Origin: Flavobacteriaceae bacterium
Lineage (GTDB): Bacteria > Bacteroidota > Bacteroidia > Flavobacteriales > Flavobacteriaceae
Assembly: GCA_029238215.1 (NCBI GenBank)
Contig: JAQWGN010000009.1
Location: 31,135 to 95,134, forward strand
DNA length: 64,000 nucleotides
Reading direction: 5' to 3'
The notes below the pieces were generated by a model. That model worked only from the letters and a program-made list of their open reading frames with translations, did no database searches and was not told the origin of the DNA. The position numbers and the translations under genes are program-made. This document shows, in pieces, positions 19,194-28,882 of this stretch (its first letter is position 1; the number at the start of each line of letters is the position of its first letter).

Positions 19194-20246
19194 ATGCGAA
19201 TAAAAACCAACCATTGCGAAGTATTATTTGGTGAAATCACTTGGAACTCTTTAAATTCCTGTGTAGACACCTATGGCTATTCTTCCGTTTATGTTTTAGT
19301 AGACAGGAATACGAAAAAGCATTGCCTGCCCTATTTCAAGAATCAAGTGAATTTCTCCTTTGAACTATTAGAAATGGATGCCGGAGAAGAAAATAAGCAT
19401 ATCCAAACGTGTGTATTGCTTTGGAATGTGCTTTCTGAAAAAGGTGCAGATAGAAAAAGCTTGCTTATTAATCTTGGTGGCGGTGTAGTAACAGACCTGG
19501 GTGGATTTGTTGCTTGTACTTTTAAGCGTGGTATAGACTTCATAAACATTCCTACCTCCCTCCTAGCCATGGTGGATGCATCTGTTGGCGGCAAAACTGG
19601 GATAGACTTAGGGCCACTAAAAAACCAAATCGGTATTATTCAAGAACCTAAAATGGTTCTTGTAGACAACTCCTTTTTACAAACCTTACCAGATGACGAG
19701 TACCGTAGTGGATACGCAGAAATGTTAAAACACGGGCTTATTCGCGAACCAGATTATTTTAAAACACTTAGTGCTTATTTGGATCGTGAAGCAATCCTTC
19801 CACACATTTATCACTCTGTTGAAGTTAAGGCAAAAGTGGTAACTGAAGACCCCTATGAGCATAACCTTAGAAAAATATTGAATTTTGGTCATACGCTAGG
19901 TCATGCTATTGAATCACACTATTTAATTTCTAACAATAAAAAAAGACTGTTGCACGGAGAAGCCATTGCCATTGGCATGGTCTTAGAAGCTTACTTATCT
20001 ACTGAATTAACAGCTTTACCATTAGCGAATGCTAAACAAATAAAAAATGTTTTTGGTAGTATTTACCCAAAAGTTTCTTTCGATGCAGAAACAATCGAAG
20101 CTATTTTAGCAATGCTGACTCATGATAAGAAAAACGAAAACGGTAATGTACTCTTTGTCTTATTAGCAGCAATAGGAGAACCGGTGTGGAACCAATCTGT
20201 TCCCGAGTCCCTTATTCAAAAAGCATTTGACTTTTACGCGGCTTAA
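19194..20246 (+). CDS. aroB: AroB, 3-dehydroquinate synthase
   Basis: Second step of the shikimate pathway, converting DAHP to 3-dehydroquinate with NAD and a divalent metal. Motifs seen: NLGGGVVTDLGGFVA for NAD, PTSLLAMVDASVGGKTG, and metal ligands in EMLKHGL, NFGHTLGHAIE and LLHGEAIAIGM. From ATG 19194 (MRIKTNHCEV) the protein is 350 aa, typical. The longer ORF from 19077 begins before the -7 box and overlaps the proline dehydrogenase start. Converges with ppc, overlapping by 4 bp. Confidence 0.96.
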   Translation: MRIKTNHCEVLFGEITWNSLNSCVDTYGYSSVYVLVDRNTKKHCLPYFKNQVNFSFELLEMDAGEENKHIQTCVLLWNVLSEKGADRKSLLINLGGGVVTDLGGFVACTFKRGIDFINIPTSLLAMVDASVGGKTGIDLGPLKNQIGIIQEPKMVLVDNSFLQTLPDDEYRSGYAEMLKHGLIREPDYFKTLSAYLDREAILPHIYHSVEVKAKVVTEDPYEHNLRKILNFGHTLGHAIESHYLISNNKKRLLHGEAIAIGMVLEAYLSTELTALPLANAKQIKNVFGSIYPKVSFDAETIEAILAMLTHDKKNENGNVLFVLLAAIGEPVWNQSVPESLIQKAFDFYAA

Positions 20247-22816
20247 GCAGAGTTTCTACTAGCGTTAATATTTCCGAATAACGAACGTGTTACCATTTTC
20301 TCCATAATGTCTCTTTCAGAATCGCTGATATTACTGTTTTGAATATTTAAAAGCGCGTACTGTTGAATCGTTAGTAACGGTTGTACGATTTCTTCACGAA
20401 CATGGATAGAAGCTTTTCCTGATGGCTGATCTTCCATAAGGACATCCATTTGAGTAAGCTTAAGAATATAGTGTTTTGAACGAAGGTATTCATCATGAAT
20501 TATTTTCCAAAACGGGCCATATTCAGCATCTTGCTCCATATAAGCAGTAAGATTAAAAAAGGATTTTTGTAAACTCATCATTGAATTGGAAATGAGTGTT
20601 CTAAAAAAAGCATTGTTTTTATATAATCGCATTGCCTTGTCAAATGAACCAGCTTTATCAAAAGTTTCAAGCGCAGTACCTACCCCATAAAATCCAGGAA
20701 CATTTTGTTTTAATTGACTCCAACTTCCAACAAAAGGAATTGCACGGAGTGCAGAAAAATCTAACGTTTTACTTGATTTTCTTTTAGATGGCCGACTACC
20801 AATATTGGTTTTCGCATAATACTTAAGCGTACTCATATGCTCCAGATACGGCAAAAATTTTGGATGGGCTTTAAAGTTTTTATACGTCTCGTAACTTGTT
20901 TCAGCCAATTGCGTCATTGTAGCTCTGTCCTCATCATCTAAATCTTTGCTTTTATCTGCAAAAAGACGGTTTGAAACCCCAGCACTTAAAAGTTGCTCTA
21001 GGTTATAGCGGCATGAATTCAGTGTTCCAAAATTTGAACTAATGGTTTGTCCCTGAACTGTTATCTGAATCTCATCAGCCTCAACACTAGATCCCATTGA
21101 AGCATAGAATTGATGGGTGTTTCCTCCTCCACGTGCTGGTGGTCCACCACGTCCGTCAAAGAAAGCCACATTAATACCATGTTTTCTGGAAATTGCTGTT
21201 AATTCCTCCTTAGCCTTGTAGATACTCCAGTTAGCCATTAAATAACCACCATCTTTTGTGCCATCCGAAAAGCCAAGCATTATTGTTTGTTTATCGCCCC
21301 TTCTGCTCAAATGTGCGCGGTATTCTTGGTTTGAATATACTTTGTCCATTACTTCAACAGCAATTTCCAAATCAGGTATCGTTTCAAACAACGGAACAAT
21401 ATCAACAGACGGAGCTGTCCAATCGCTAAGTCGAATCATGGCAAATACTTCAAAAATATTTTGTGCTGTTTGATTGTTACTAATGATGTAACGGTTACAA
21501 CCCGCCTCACCATTGGATTCCTGGATAGCTTTTATGGCACGGATAGAGCCAAGGGCTTTTCGAACAGTTTCATCTTCAAATGAATCTGGATCTACATCCC
21601 CTTTAAGTGAAGTTAAAAAATCAATGCGGGCGTCCTCAGAGGCTGTTTGATAGTCAAAAGACGCATCGGTAACCCCAGTGGAATTGGTTTGATTTAAAAG
21701 CGTTAAAAATGCGTCATGATGCACTCTGGAATCTTGACGAATGTCTAAACTAGCAAAGTGATACCCAAATACATTGACTTTAGCGATAAAGTCACGAAGC
21801 TCTTTTTCAAATAAACCGTGGTAATCTTTTTCAACAAGAATTAATATCTCATTGAGTTTTTCTTTTAATTCTACTAAAGAAATTTCAGGCTCTTTATCTA
21901 GCTTAAAAATACTGTTGTATAATTTCTTTTCAACCTCTAGTACAATCTCTTCTACACCAGCAAAAGTTAAGCGTCTTCGAAGCTTACGTATATCACGGTA
22001 ATAATTTCGAATGACACTACTGCGTAGCAACTGGGCTGTTTTACGTGTAATAGCAGTAGTTACAAAAGGATTTCCATCTCGATCACCACCAGGCCAAAAC
22101 CCAAGCTTAACTGTTTGATTAGAAAGCGAAACTTCCTTAAATATATGACGCTGAACATAGGATTGGATTTCTCCAATAGCAGGATAAAAAACATTGCTTA
22201 AATACCAAATCAAGCTTTTAGCCTCATCAAGCGGAGTAGGCTTTTTCTTTTTGAAAAAAGGCGTTCTGCCAAGTTGAGATAGAAGAAGTTTAATTTCTTG
22301 TAAATCGTTTTGCTGAATACTTTTCCCTAAATCAGTAATAATTCCAAGAACGGAACCTGGGTAAAACTGTGTTGGGTGCGCCGTAAGCACAGGACGAACA
22401 TTAATTTCTTGTAAAAGCTCTTTTAACTCTGTTGTTTTTTGTCGTGATTCTGCTTCTTCCTTGAGATTACGTAGAGTACCTATCCCACCCATATTGTTGA
22501 TTCGACTAAAAGCAGCATCTTCAACAGCATCAAACAATACCACGCGACGCTCAATAAACTGTATAAAACGAAACAGTAAATCCGTCTGATCCACCTTACT
22601 AATATCTGGATAATAGCGTGAGAAAAAACCATCAACAATAACCTTTGGATTTAACTCTTGAGCATAACCCTCTTTACAAGTGTTTGCGAACAAGGGTAAA
22701 AGTGTAGCCGTATTGGTTATTTTTGAATACGGTAAGGTTGAAAATATACTGTCGTAAAGTTTAAACTTTGATAAAACGTTTTCTTCAAAACGCTCCAATT
22801 TAGTATGTGGATTCAC
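20243..22816 (-). CDS. ppc: Phosphoenolpyruvate carboxylase
   Basis: Anaplerotic fixation of bicarbonate onto PEP to give oxaloacetate. Catalytic His is in VLTAHPTQ (about residue 148), followed by LGFWPGGDRDGNPFV, MLGFSDGTKDGGY and the mobile loop FDGRGGPPARGGGNTH. The C-terminus ends in NINASRNSA, equivalent to the usual RNTG end that binds effectors. 857 aa is in the normal range. The start is GTG at 22816 with no nearby in-frame ATG. It lies 10 bp after an Lrp-type regulator on the same strand. Confidence 0.97.
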   Translation of the reverse strand: MNPHTKLERFEENVLSKFKLYDSIFSTLPYSKITNTATLLPLFANTCKEGYAQELNPKVIVDGFFSRYYPDISKVDQTDLLFRFIQFIERRVVLFDAVEDAAFSRINNMGGIGTLRNLKEEAESRQKTTELKELLQEINVRPVLTAHPTQFYPGSVLGIITDLGKSIQQNDLQEIKLLLSQLGRTPFFKKKKPTPLDEAKSLIWYLSNVFYPAIGEIQSYVQRHIFKEVSLSNQTVKLGFWPGGDRDGNPFVTTAITRKTAQLLRSSVIRNYYRDIRKLRRRLTFAGVEEIVLEVEKKLYNSIFKLDKEPEISLVELKEKLNEILILVEKDYHGLFEKELRDFIAKVNVFGYHFASLDIRQDSRVHHDAFLTLLNQTNSTGVTDASFDYQTASEDARIDFLTSLKGDVDPDSFEDETVRKALGSIRAIKAIQESNGEAGCNRYIISNNQTAQNIFEVFAMIRLSDWTAPSVDIVPLFETIPDLEIAVEVMDKVYSNQEYRAHLSRRGDKQTIMLGFSDGTKDGGYLMANWSIYKAKEELTAISRKHGINVAFFDGRGGPPARGGGNTHQFYASMGSSVEADEIQITVQGQTISSNFGTLNSCRYNLEQLLSAGVSNRLFADKSKDLDDEDRATMTQLAETSYETYKNFKAHPKFLPYLEHMSTLKYYAKTNIGSRPSKRKSSKTLDFSALRAIPFVGSWSQLKQNVPGFYGVGTALETFDKAGSFDKAMRLYKNNAFFRTLISNSMMSLQKSFFNLTAYMEQDAEYGPFWKIIHDEYLRSKHYILKLTQMDVLMEDQPSGKASIHVREEIVQPLLTIQQYALLNIQNSNISDSERDIMEKMVTRSLFGNINASRNSA

Positions 22817-22825
22817 AAGCGGTTG

Positions 22826-23305
22826 TTATAGGTCGTTAAAAATGGTATGCATTAATCGTTTTTTGTCGTTAATACTTTCTTCAAGAGAGATCATGGTCTC
22901 CGTTCGTAATATTCCATCAACGTCATCAATTTTAAATATAATTTCTTTTGCGTGTTCTGTTGACTTCGCCCGAACCTTACAATAGATGTTATATTTTCCT
23001 GTTGTAATGTGCGCAACAGTAATAAAAGGAATTTCTCTAAGACGTTCTAAAACGTATTTTGTTTGATGTGTCTTTTCTAAGTAAATACCTACATATGCAA
23101 TAAAAGAATATCCCATTTTATTGTAGTCAAGTGCTAGTGAAGACCCTTTGATAATTCCAGCATCTTCCATTTTGCGAACACGGACGTGTACAGTACCTGC
23201 AGAAATCAATAGTCTTTTTGCAATATCGGTAAAAGGCGTACGCATGTTATCGATAAGAATATCTAAGATTTGATGATCAATATCATCCAATTTAAATTTA
23301 TTCAT
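22826..23305 (-). CDS. Lrp/AsnC family transcriptional regulator
   Basis: N-terminal winged helix-turn-helix (about 5-60: DDIDHQILDILIDNMRTPFTDIAKRLLISAGTVHVRVRKMEDAGII) followed by an alpha/beta RAM domain (about 70-155) that usually binds amino acids. 159 aa is typical. It is immediately upstream of ppc in the same direction, so ppc may be co-transcribed; regulation of ppc by it is only an inference from position. Its ATG lies at the end of an AT-rich 60-bp gap. Confidence 0.93.
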   Translation of the reverse strand: MNKFKLDDIDHQILDILIDNMRTPFTDIAKRLLISAGTVHVRVRKMEDAGIIKGSSLALDYNKMGYSFIAYVGIYLEKTHQTKYVLERLREIPFITVAHITTGKYNIYCKVRAKSTEHAKEIIFKIDDVDGILRTETMISLEESINDKKRLMHTIFNDL

Positions 23306-23366
23306 AATTATTTTTTTTGTAAAGAAAACAAAAAATCATTGAATTTAAAGTGGTTAAATCGAAAAA

Positions 23367-24458
23367 TTAATGTGAATTTTTTGTTAAATCTATCACATTT
23401 AGCAAAAAAGACTCATTTTGACCTAGCTCGATTTTAAACTCATCGCCAAATGATTTTCCATTAAAATCAAGCAACCGATGACCTTGAGTATTATCTAAGT
23501 CGCCTATTTTGTGCACTTTAGGAATAAACTTAATGATGTTTTGATGCAGTTCTTCTTGATATTGTAAGGCAATATCCGTTTGTTTATTATTGATTGCCAC
23601 ATTTTTAATAACAACATCAACAAATGTTTTTGCTACTTCTGGAATATTGGTGTAAGCATCCACATTGTAATAATCATCAGCAATGCTTTTTAAAGCTGCT
23701 AATACGGATAAACCAAACCATTTACGTGTTGCTTCGCGATCATAATCTTCTCCCACCTGACCACATTCAAATAAAATAGTTGGTGTTTCCTGTGCCTGAA
23801 AATAATCACCAGTGCAATTTACGTTGTGCGTATCATCGTAACGGCCAACTTGATTGGGAATGTATTTTTGAAGTGTTGTGTTTATTGCCCCTATAACTCC
23901 CATAGCTTTTGTTCTAGCGGGAGTTAAGTCTTTGGCTTCATTTGCTGAGGGAGCGAGAAATGAAAGCATGCAGGGCTCTCCATTAACCCCAAAAATGGTC
24001 CGTTGATCGTGAAGATTAAAGCAAAAATCAGGGTTGAACTGTTTAAATAGTCTAATTAATGCCTGAGTTTCTGGTTGAGATTGCTCCATTGCATCTCTAT
24101 TCAAATCGATATTATTAGCATTCACTCGTGTGTAAGCATGCGCTCCATCTGGATTTAACATGGGTACTATGTTCAAACTGAATTGCGAAAGAAGAGCAGG
24201 TCTCTGATTTAAGTACGCTAGTACATCTAAAATTCCTTTTGTGGACGTAGATTCATTTCCATGCATTTGCGACCACATAAGCACTTTTATAGGCCCTGTG
24301 CCTAGTGCAATACAATGAATTGGTCGGCCCGCAACACTTTCACCAATTGCATGACAGTTATATATTGATAATAAAGAGTCTATTGTTTCAAGCGTAATAT
24401 AACGTCCGCTTAGTTTAGACGTTGACAATAGTGGCTGTTGTTCTAAATAATCATTCAT
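23367..24458 (-). CDS. M14 family zinc carboxypeptidase-like protein
   Basis: Zinc ligands are H66 and E69 in SQMHGNES and a third His in FCFNLHDQRT; the catalytic Glu lies in PTILFECGQVG. The active domain spans about residues 40-270, with a small C-terminal extension. No signal peptide is apparent, so it is probably cytoplasmic, unlike digestive relatives. Start is the ATG at 24458 rather than the TTG at 24467 in the track, because the -7 box overlaps the latter. Physiological substrate unknown; succinylglutamate desuccinylase-like or peptidase activity are both possible. Confidence 0.87.
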   Translation of the reverse strand: MNDYLEQQPLLSTSKLSGRYITLETIDSLLSIYNCHAIGESVAGRPIHCIALGTGPIKVLMWSQMHGNESTSTKGILDVLAYLNQRPALLSQFSLNIVPMLNPDGAHAYTRVNANNIDLNRDAMEQSQPETQALIRLFKQFNPDFCFNLHDQRTIFGVNGEPCMLSFLAPSANEAKDLTPARTKAMGVIGAINTTLQKYIPNQVGRYDDTHNVNCTGDYFQAQETPTILFECGQVGEDYDREATRKWFGLSVLAALKSIADDYYNVDAYTNIPEVAKTFVDVVIKNVAINNKQTDIALQYQEELHQNIIKFIPKVHKIGDLDNTQGHRLLDFNGKSFGDEFKIELGQNESFLLNVIDLTKNSH

Positions 24459-24464
24459 TGTTTG

Positions 24465-24472
24465 CAAATGTA
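24465..24472 (-). promoter_or_regulatory. -7 element of the M14 gene
   Basis: Minus strand TACATTTG matches TAnnTTTG exactly. Six bases separate it from the ATG at 24458, giving a leaderless or near-leaderless transcript. Confidence 0.55.
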
Positions 24473-24550
24473 AATTCTTTATAGTTTACAATTGGAAACA
24501 ACAGATGTTATAAATGTAAACATCTTTTTTGGCATTAACTCCTATAAATT

Positions 24551-24564
24551 GTTACAAAAGTAAC
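24551..24564. promoter_or_regulatory. Inverted repeat GTTAC-N4-GTAAC, candidate operator 1
   Basis: Perfect 5-bp arms with a 4-base centre (AAAA), about 150 bp upstream of the HTH gene. It shares the TTAC-N4-GTAA core with the second site at 24698-24709, which suggests a common dimeric binding protein, most simply the HTH product itself. Confidence 0.45.
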
Positions 24565-24682
24565 TTTATTCACATTAAATTTCTTTAAACTGCTCATAAC
24601 ATGACTATTAACGATATATAATAAATTAAAGGTTTAATTATATTTTCGTGTATTTTGTTGTATATTGCTGTATGTTATTATA

Positions 24683-24696
24683 TTAATTCGAATTAA
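24683..24696. promoter_or_regulatory. 14-bp palindrome TTAATTCGAATTAA
   Basis: Perfect palindrome 16 bp before the HTH gene ATG and directly next to the TTAC-N4-GTAA site. It may be part of the same operator or part of the promoter; AT-rich palindromes also arise by chance. Confidence 0.4.
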
Positions 24697-24697
24697 A

Positions 24698-24709
24698 TTA
24701 CAATTGTAA
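24698..24709. promoter_or_regulatory. Palindrome TTACAATTGTAA, candidate operator 2
   Basis: Perfect 12-bp palindrome ending three bases before the ATG at 24712. A repressor here would cover the start codon region. Same TTAC-N4-GTAA core as the site at 24551. Confidence 0.5.
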
Positions 24710-24711
24710 CC

Positions 24712-25128
24712 ATGTTATTAATCGATCGTATCAAAGAAATTATTGCTCAACATGAACTTAGTTCCACTGCATTTGCCGATTGTTTGGGTGTGCAACGATC
24801 TTCTATTTCTCATATATTATCCGGACGTAACAAGCCTAGTTTAGATTTTATCATGAAACTTTTGCAGGCCTTCCCTACTACAGACACCAATTGGCTTCTA
24901 TTTGGAACTGAAAATAATTCTCCATTGCCAATAAGCACCCCATCGCCTCTACCCCCCTTAAAAGAAGACTTAGCAGTACCTGATAAGCGTATAGAAGATG
25001 TAATCTCTTCTGATTCATTAGCTGAACCTGCAACTAAAGACACCTTAAACCCAAGTAAAATCAGTGTGAAACAGGTTGTTGTTCTGTATTCTGATGGTAG
25101 TTGCAGTACGTACACCAATAAAAAATGA
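24712..25128 (+). CDS. XRE-type helix-turn-helix regulator
   Basis: Residues 1-65 are a lambda-repressor-like HTH (IKEIIAQHELSSTAFADCLGVQRSSISHILSGRNKPSLDFIMKLL) followed by the conserved NWLLFG turn. A Pro/Ser-rich linker follows, then a short C-terminal motif VKQVVVLYSDGSCSTY that recurs in flavobacterial members of this family. 138 aa. The upstream 250 bp hold two TTAC-N4-GTAA inverted repeats, making autoregulation likely. It precedes a lipoprotein gene by 12 bp and TerC, probably as one operon. Target genes otherwise unknown. Confidence 0.88.
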   Translation: MLLIDRIKEIIAQHELSSTAFADCLGVQRSSISHILSGRNKPSLDFIMKLLQAFPTTDTNWLLFGTENNSPLPISTPSPLPPLKEDLAVPDKRIEDVISSDSLAEPATKDTLNPSKISVKQVVVLYSDGSCSTYTNKK

Positions 25129-25140
25129 TATTTTTGGGGT

Positions 25141-25518
25141 ATGCGTATACTTGTTTTTATAACCCTCCTCTTTCTACTAAGTGCTTGTTTTACTCCTGAG
25201 CGTAATTGTAAAGAATTTCAGACTGGAAATTTCTCTTTTACATCTGTTGTTTTAGGAGATACGCTAACAACTACTTTTACGCGAAACGATAGTATTGAAA
25301 TCGATTATTACTTAAACCGTGTAGATACATTCTCTGTACGATGGCTTAATGATTGCGAGTGTATTGTTAAAAAACTACGTCCTCTCACCTATCAAGACTC
25401 TAAGGCAGTACAAATGAAAATTCTAACGACGGATAAATCCACATATACTTTTGAATACAACTTGGTTGGGGACACAGGAAATAAGCAGCGTGGCATGGTA
25501 ACTAAACTATCTAAATAA
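25141..25518 (+). CDS. Small conserved lipoprotein
   Basis: 125 aa with signal peptide and lipobox LLSAC (C16), then a compact domain with CKEFQTGNF, RNDSIEIDYY and RWLNDCECIV. I recognise this as a small lipoprotein widespread in Flavobacteriia, often found near topoisomerase IV and TerC genes, but know no function for it. Two Cys in NDCECIV might form a disulfide or bind metal. Its stop overlaps the terC ATG (TAATG), so the two are translationally coupled. Confidence 0.8.
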   Translation: MRILVFITLLFLLSACFTPERNCKEFQTGNFSFTSVVLGDTLTTTFTRNDSIEIDYYLNRVDTFSVRWLNDCECIVKKLRPLTYQDSKAVQMKILTTDKSTYTFEYNLVGDTGNKQRGMVTKLSK

Positions 25519-26294
25519 TGGATTTCTTATTCTCACCAGAAGCTTTATCATCGCTGTTGACTCTTACATTTTTAGAAATTATTTTAGGAATTGATAATAT
25601 TGTTTTTATCTCTATTGTCGTTGGTAAATTACCTGAACACAAGCGTAAGCGCGCTACGCATATTGGCTTAATACTTGCGCTAGTGTTGCGTATTGCCTTA
25701 CTGTTTGCTATTTCTTGGCTTGTTGCCATGCGAACTCCCCTTTTTTACATCAATACGGAGCATATTAGCGCCTCAATAAACGGTCAGTCTTTAATCCTAT
25801 TTGCAGGTGGATTGTTCTTGCTTTATAAAAGTACCAAGGAAATTCATGAAAAAATGGATCATTCTGGGGAACAAAGTGAAAAAATAGCACAGAAATCAGG
25901 GAATACTTTTTATCGTGTATTGATTCAAATACTTTTAATAGACGCTGTTTTCTCAGTAGATTCTATTCTCACTGCTGTTGGAATGACCAATGGTTTAGAC
26001 GGTGCACTTTGGATTATGATTACAGCAGTTGTTATTTCGATACTTGTTATGCTGTTGTTCGCACATCCTGTCAGTAAGTTTGTTCACCAACACCCTTCTT
26101 TACAAATTTTGGGGTTATCCTTTTTGTTGCTCATTGGATTTATGCTCTTGGCTGAAGGGGCACATCTTTCACATCTTGAAGTAATGCAGCAATCTGTAGG
26201 AGCCATCCCAAAGGGATACCTCTATTTTGCTATTGCTTTTTCGTTGTTGGTTGAATTTTTAAACATGCGTTTTCGCAAGAAGAAATCAATCTAA
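25518..26294 (+). CDS. TerC family integral membrane protein
   Basis: About seven transmembrane helices over 258 aa, with the TerC signature acidic residues in membrane segments: LEIILGIDNIVFISIV near the N-terminus and LLIDAVFSVDSILTAVGM in the middle. TerC proteins are linked to tellurite resistance and, in better-studied cases, to manganese export and metal loading of secreted proteins. No ter operon partners are nearby. Downstream it converges with parC, overlapping by 4 bp. Confidence 0.92.
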   Translation: MDFLFSPEALSSLLTLTFLEIILGIDNIVFISIVVGKLPEHKRKRATHIGLILALVLRIALLFAISWLVAMRTPLFYINTEHISASINGQSLILFAGGLFLLYKSTKEIHEKMDHSGEQSEKIAQKSGNTFYRVLIQILLIDAVFSVDSILTAVGMTNGLDGALWIMITAVVISILVMLLFAHPVSKFVHQHPSLQILGLSFLLLIGFMLLAEGAHLSHLEVMQQSVGAIPKGYLYFAIAFSLLVEFLNMRFRKKKSI

Positions 26295-28882
26295 AGTTCT
26301 AAACTTATTTGTCCCTCTCCATCATCATCAGCTTGTTTTGGGAGTACTTCCTCTACTTCTGCTTCAATATCTTCAGCCGCTACAACAGCTTCAGGAATGT
26401 ATGGCAAAGCGTCATTCGATTCAATTCGCTTTAACCTATCCGTTGTAAGCTGATTCCCTATCGCCTTAATTCCTTTTGGTGTGATAAAATCTTCAAAAGA
26501 AAACGTAGTAGGGTCTTTTGCTTCTTCTCCTCTTGGTTTCACATAATGCATGGTGCATACGGGTCGCCAATCTGTTGAAAACCATTCCAGTTGTATTTTT
26601 GCCCCCTCTTTTAAAAAGGATTCTTCCTTGTCGGGTGCTTCAATAAGAAAGCGTTTACCGAAATAGCGATCCTTATCCCCATCAAAATATATTGTGGATA
26701 AGGGTTTGTTCGGATCCCATTTTTCTAAAACAAGCATGTCGGCGGGAAAATGCATGGTCAGATCTGGAATTTGTGTTTTCACAAGTCCCGATTTTGTCAC
26801 AATCAACAAACGATCTTCGCCGCTAAAGGCTCCTAATAAACGACCACGCTCATCTGCATTGAGGCGCTGAACCGTGTCATCAAACCATACGTTCCGTGGT
26901 TTTAAGGTAGAAACCCCAGCTTCTTTTAAGTCAACTCGTTTAATTGCATATTTCGAAACTGTATTTCCACGAACGCCACGCCCTTTAACGACCAGGTCGG
27001 CAAAGTCTAAATCCCACTTTAGTTTTTTAATAGATCCACTCTGTCTTAGGTGAATAGTTACCACTTCGGCTTCACCATTAGGATTTGCAGAAAAATAATG
27101 CACTTTAGAAGATGGGGTTCCATTGGTGAGGTCGTAATGTTTATCTCTAGTAACACCTGTTACTGCAAAGCGCTTGATATACGAGGTTCCTCCTTTTCCA
27201 TCTTGATAGATCATGTTGTAAATCGTACGCTTATCTTTCTTTTTAAACACCGCCACGTGGATGATATTTTTACCAACAAAGGTCTTGGTTTCTACTTTGG
27301 TAACAATCATCTTACCATCTGCTGTAAACACAACAACATCATCGATGTCGGCACAATCTGCAACGTATTCTTCTTTGCGCAATGACGTGCCTACAAAGCC
27401 CTCTTCTCTACTGACATAAAGCTTGGTGTTACGCATCACTACTTTTCGCGCATCCACATCTTCAAATAGCCTGATTTCGGTCTTTCTTTCTTTTCCTTCG
27501 CCGTAGGTTTTCTTTAAACGTTTAAAATGTGCAATAGCAAAATCAATAAGATTTGCTAGATCATGCGCTACTCGAGAAAGTTCTTCTTCTAGTGCATCAA
27601 TTTTTTGTTGAGCCTTGTCTAAGTCAAACTTTGAAATACGCTTAATGCGAATTTCAGTTAGACGAACTACATCATCGTCGGTAACCGAACGCTTAAGATG
27701 TGTTACATGAGGTGCTAAACCAAGGTGAATGGCTTGCAATACGCCTTCCCAGGTTTCTACTTCTTCAATGTCACGATAAATACGTTCTTCGATAAAAATA
27801 CGTTCCAACGAAGCAAAATGCCATTGCTCTTCGAGCTCCTCTTTCTTAACTTCAAGCTCATTGCGAAGCAATTCAACCGTATGATTAGTAGAGTGCACAA
27901 GCATTTCAGAAACGCCGATAAAATTGGGTTTGTTATCTTGGATAACACACCCCAATGGTGATATGGAGGTTTCACATGCCGTAAATGCAAATAGCGCATC
28001 TATGGTTTTATCGGGAGATACATTAGTGGGCAAATGAATTAAAATCTCTACAGTGGCCGCTGTATTATCTTCAATTCGTTTAATCTTAATCTTCCCCTTT
28101 TCGTTTGCTTTTAATATGGATTCAATTAAAGAAGACGTTGTCGTACTAAACGGGATTTCATTAATGACTAACGTTTGCTTGTCTTGTTGTGCTATTTTAG
28201 CACGTACGCGTATTTTACCGCCTCGAAGCCCATCGTTATAATTGGTGGCATCCATATCGCCACCTGTTGGAAAATCAGGAAAAAGCGTAAAACGCTTTCC
28301 TTGCAAGTGCCTGATGGAAGCATCTATAAGCTCTAAAAAGTTATGTGGGAGTATTTTGGTAGACAATCCAACAGCAATCCCTTCGCCACCTTGTGCTAAC
28401 AGCATAGGAAACTTTACGGGAAGGTGAATGGGCTCTTTTTTACGTCCATCATACGAAAGCTGCCAGTTGGTAACTTTTGGACTATACACCACATCTAAGG
28501 CAAACTTTGAAAGGCGGGCTTCGATGTATCTCGAAGCTGCTGCAGAGTCACCGGTGAGTATATTCCCCCAGTTTCCTTGCATATCAATAAGCAAGTCTTT
28601 TTGACCAATTTGCACCATGGCATCGGCAATAGAAGCATCTCCGTGTGGATGGTATTGCATGGTGTGCCCTACAATATTAGCAACCTTGGTGTAGCGCCCA
28701 TCATCCAAATCCTTCATGGAATGCAGAATCCGTCGTTGCACAGGCTTAAATCCATCGTCGTTTGCAGGAACAGCACGCTCTAAAATCACATACGAAGCAT
28801 AATCAAGGAACCAGTCTTTGTACATGCCTGATACGCGTATCAGCTGATCACCAGAAGCTATAGATTGTTCTTCTTCGTTCAT
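26291..28882 (-). CDS. parC: DNA topoisomerase IV subunit A
   Basis: Type IIA topoisomerase breakage-reunion subunit. The N-terminal winged-helix and tower region has [23 protein letters not shown] and the active-site Tyr in [16 protein letters not shown] (about residue 117). A long coiled coil precedes a C-terminal domain that is divergent and acidic at the tail. 863 aa. Its ATG overlaps the parE stop by 4 bp. The pairing with an adjacent parE and divergence of the C-terminal domain from the GyrA box pattern favour topo IV over gyrase. Confidence 0.94.
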   Translation of the reverse strand: MNEEEQSIASGDQLIRVSGMYKDWFLDYASYVILERAVPANDDGFKPVQRRILHSMKDLDDGRYTKVANIVGHTMQYHPHGDASIADAMVQIGQKDLLIDMQGNWGNILTGDSAAASRYIEARLSKFALDVVYSPKVTNWQLSYDGRKKEPIHLPVKFPMLLAQGGEGIAVGLSTKILPHNFLELIDASIRHLQGKRFTLFPDFPTGGDMDATNYNDGLRGGKIRVRAKIAQQDKQTLVINEIPFSTTTSSLIESILKANEKGKIKIKRIEDNTAATVEILIHLPTNVSPDKTIDALFAFTACETSISPLGCVIQDNKPNFIGVSEMLVHSTNHTVELLRNELEVKKEELEEQWHFASLERIFIEERIYRDIEEVETWEGVLQAIHLGLAPHVTHLKRSVTDDDVVRLTEIRIKRISKFDLDKAQQKIDALEEELSRVAHDLANLIDFAIAHFKRLKKTYGEGKERKTEIRLFEDVDARKVVMRNTKLYVSREEGFVGTSLRKEEYVADCADIDDVVVFTADGKMIVTKVETKTFVGKNIIHVAVFKKKDKRTIYNMIYQDGKGGTSYIKRFAVTGVTRDKHYDLTNGTPSSKVHYFSANPNGEAEVVTIHLRQSGSIKKLKWDLDFADLVVKGRGVRGNTVSKYAIKRVDLKEAGVSTLKPRNVWFDDTVQRLNADERGRLLGAFSGEDRLLIVTKSGLVKTQIPDLTMHFPADMLVLEKWDPNKPLSTIYFDGDKDRYFGKRFLIEAPDKEESFLKEGAKIQLEWFSTDWRPVCTMHYVKPRGEEAKDPTTFSFEDFITPKGIKAIGNQLTTDRLKRIESNDALPYIPEAVVAAEDIEAEVEEVLPKQADDDGEGQISLEL

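Noticed and set aside
25141-25518. Naming the small lipoprotein a topoisomerase IV component because of its neighbours
   Set aside because: It has a lipoprotein signal and no topoisomerase motif; proximity to parC/parE does not support that function.
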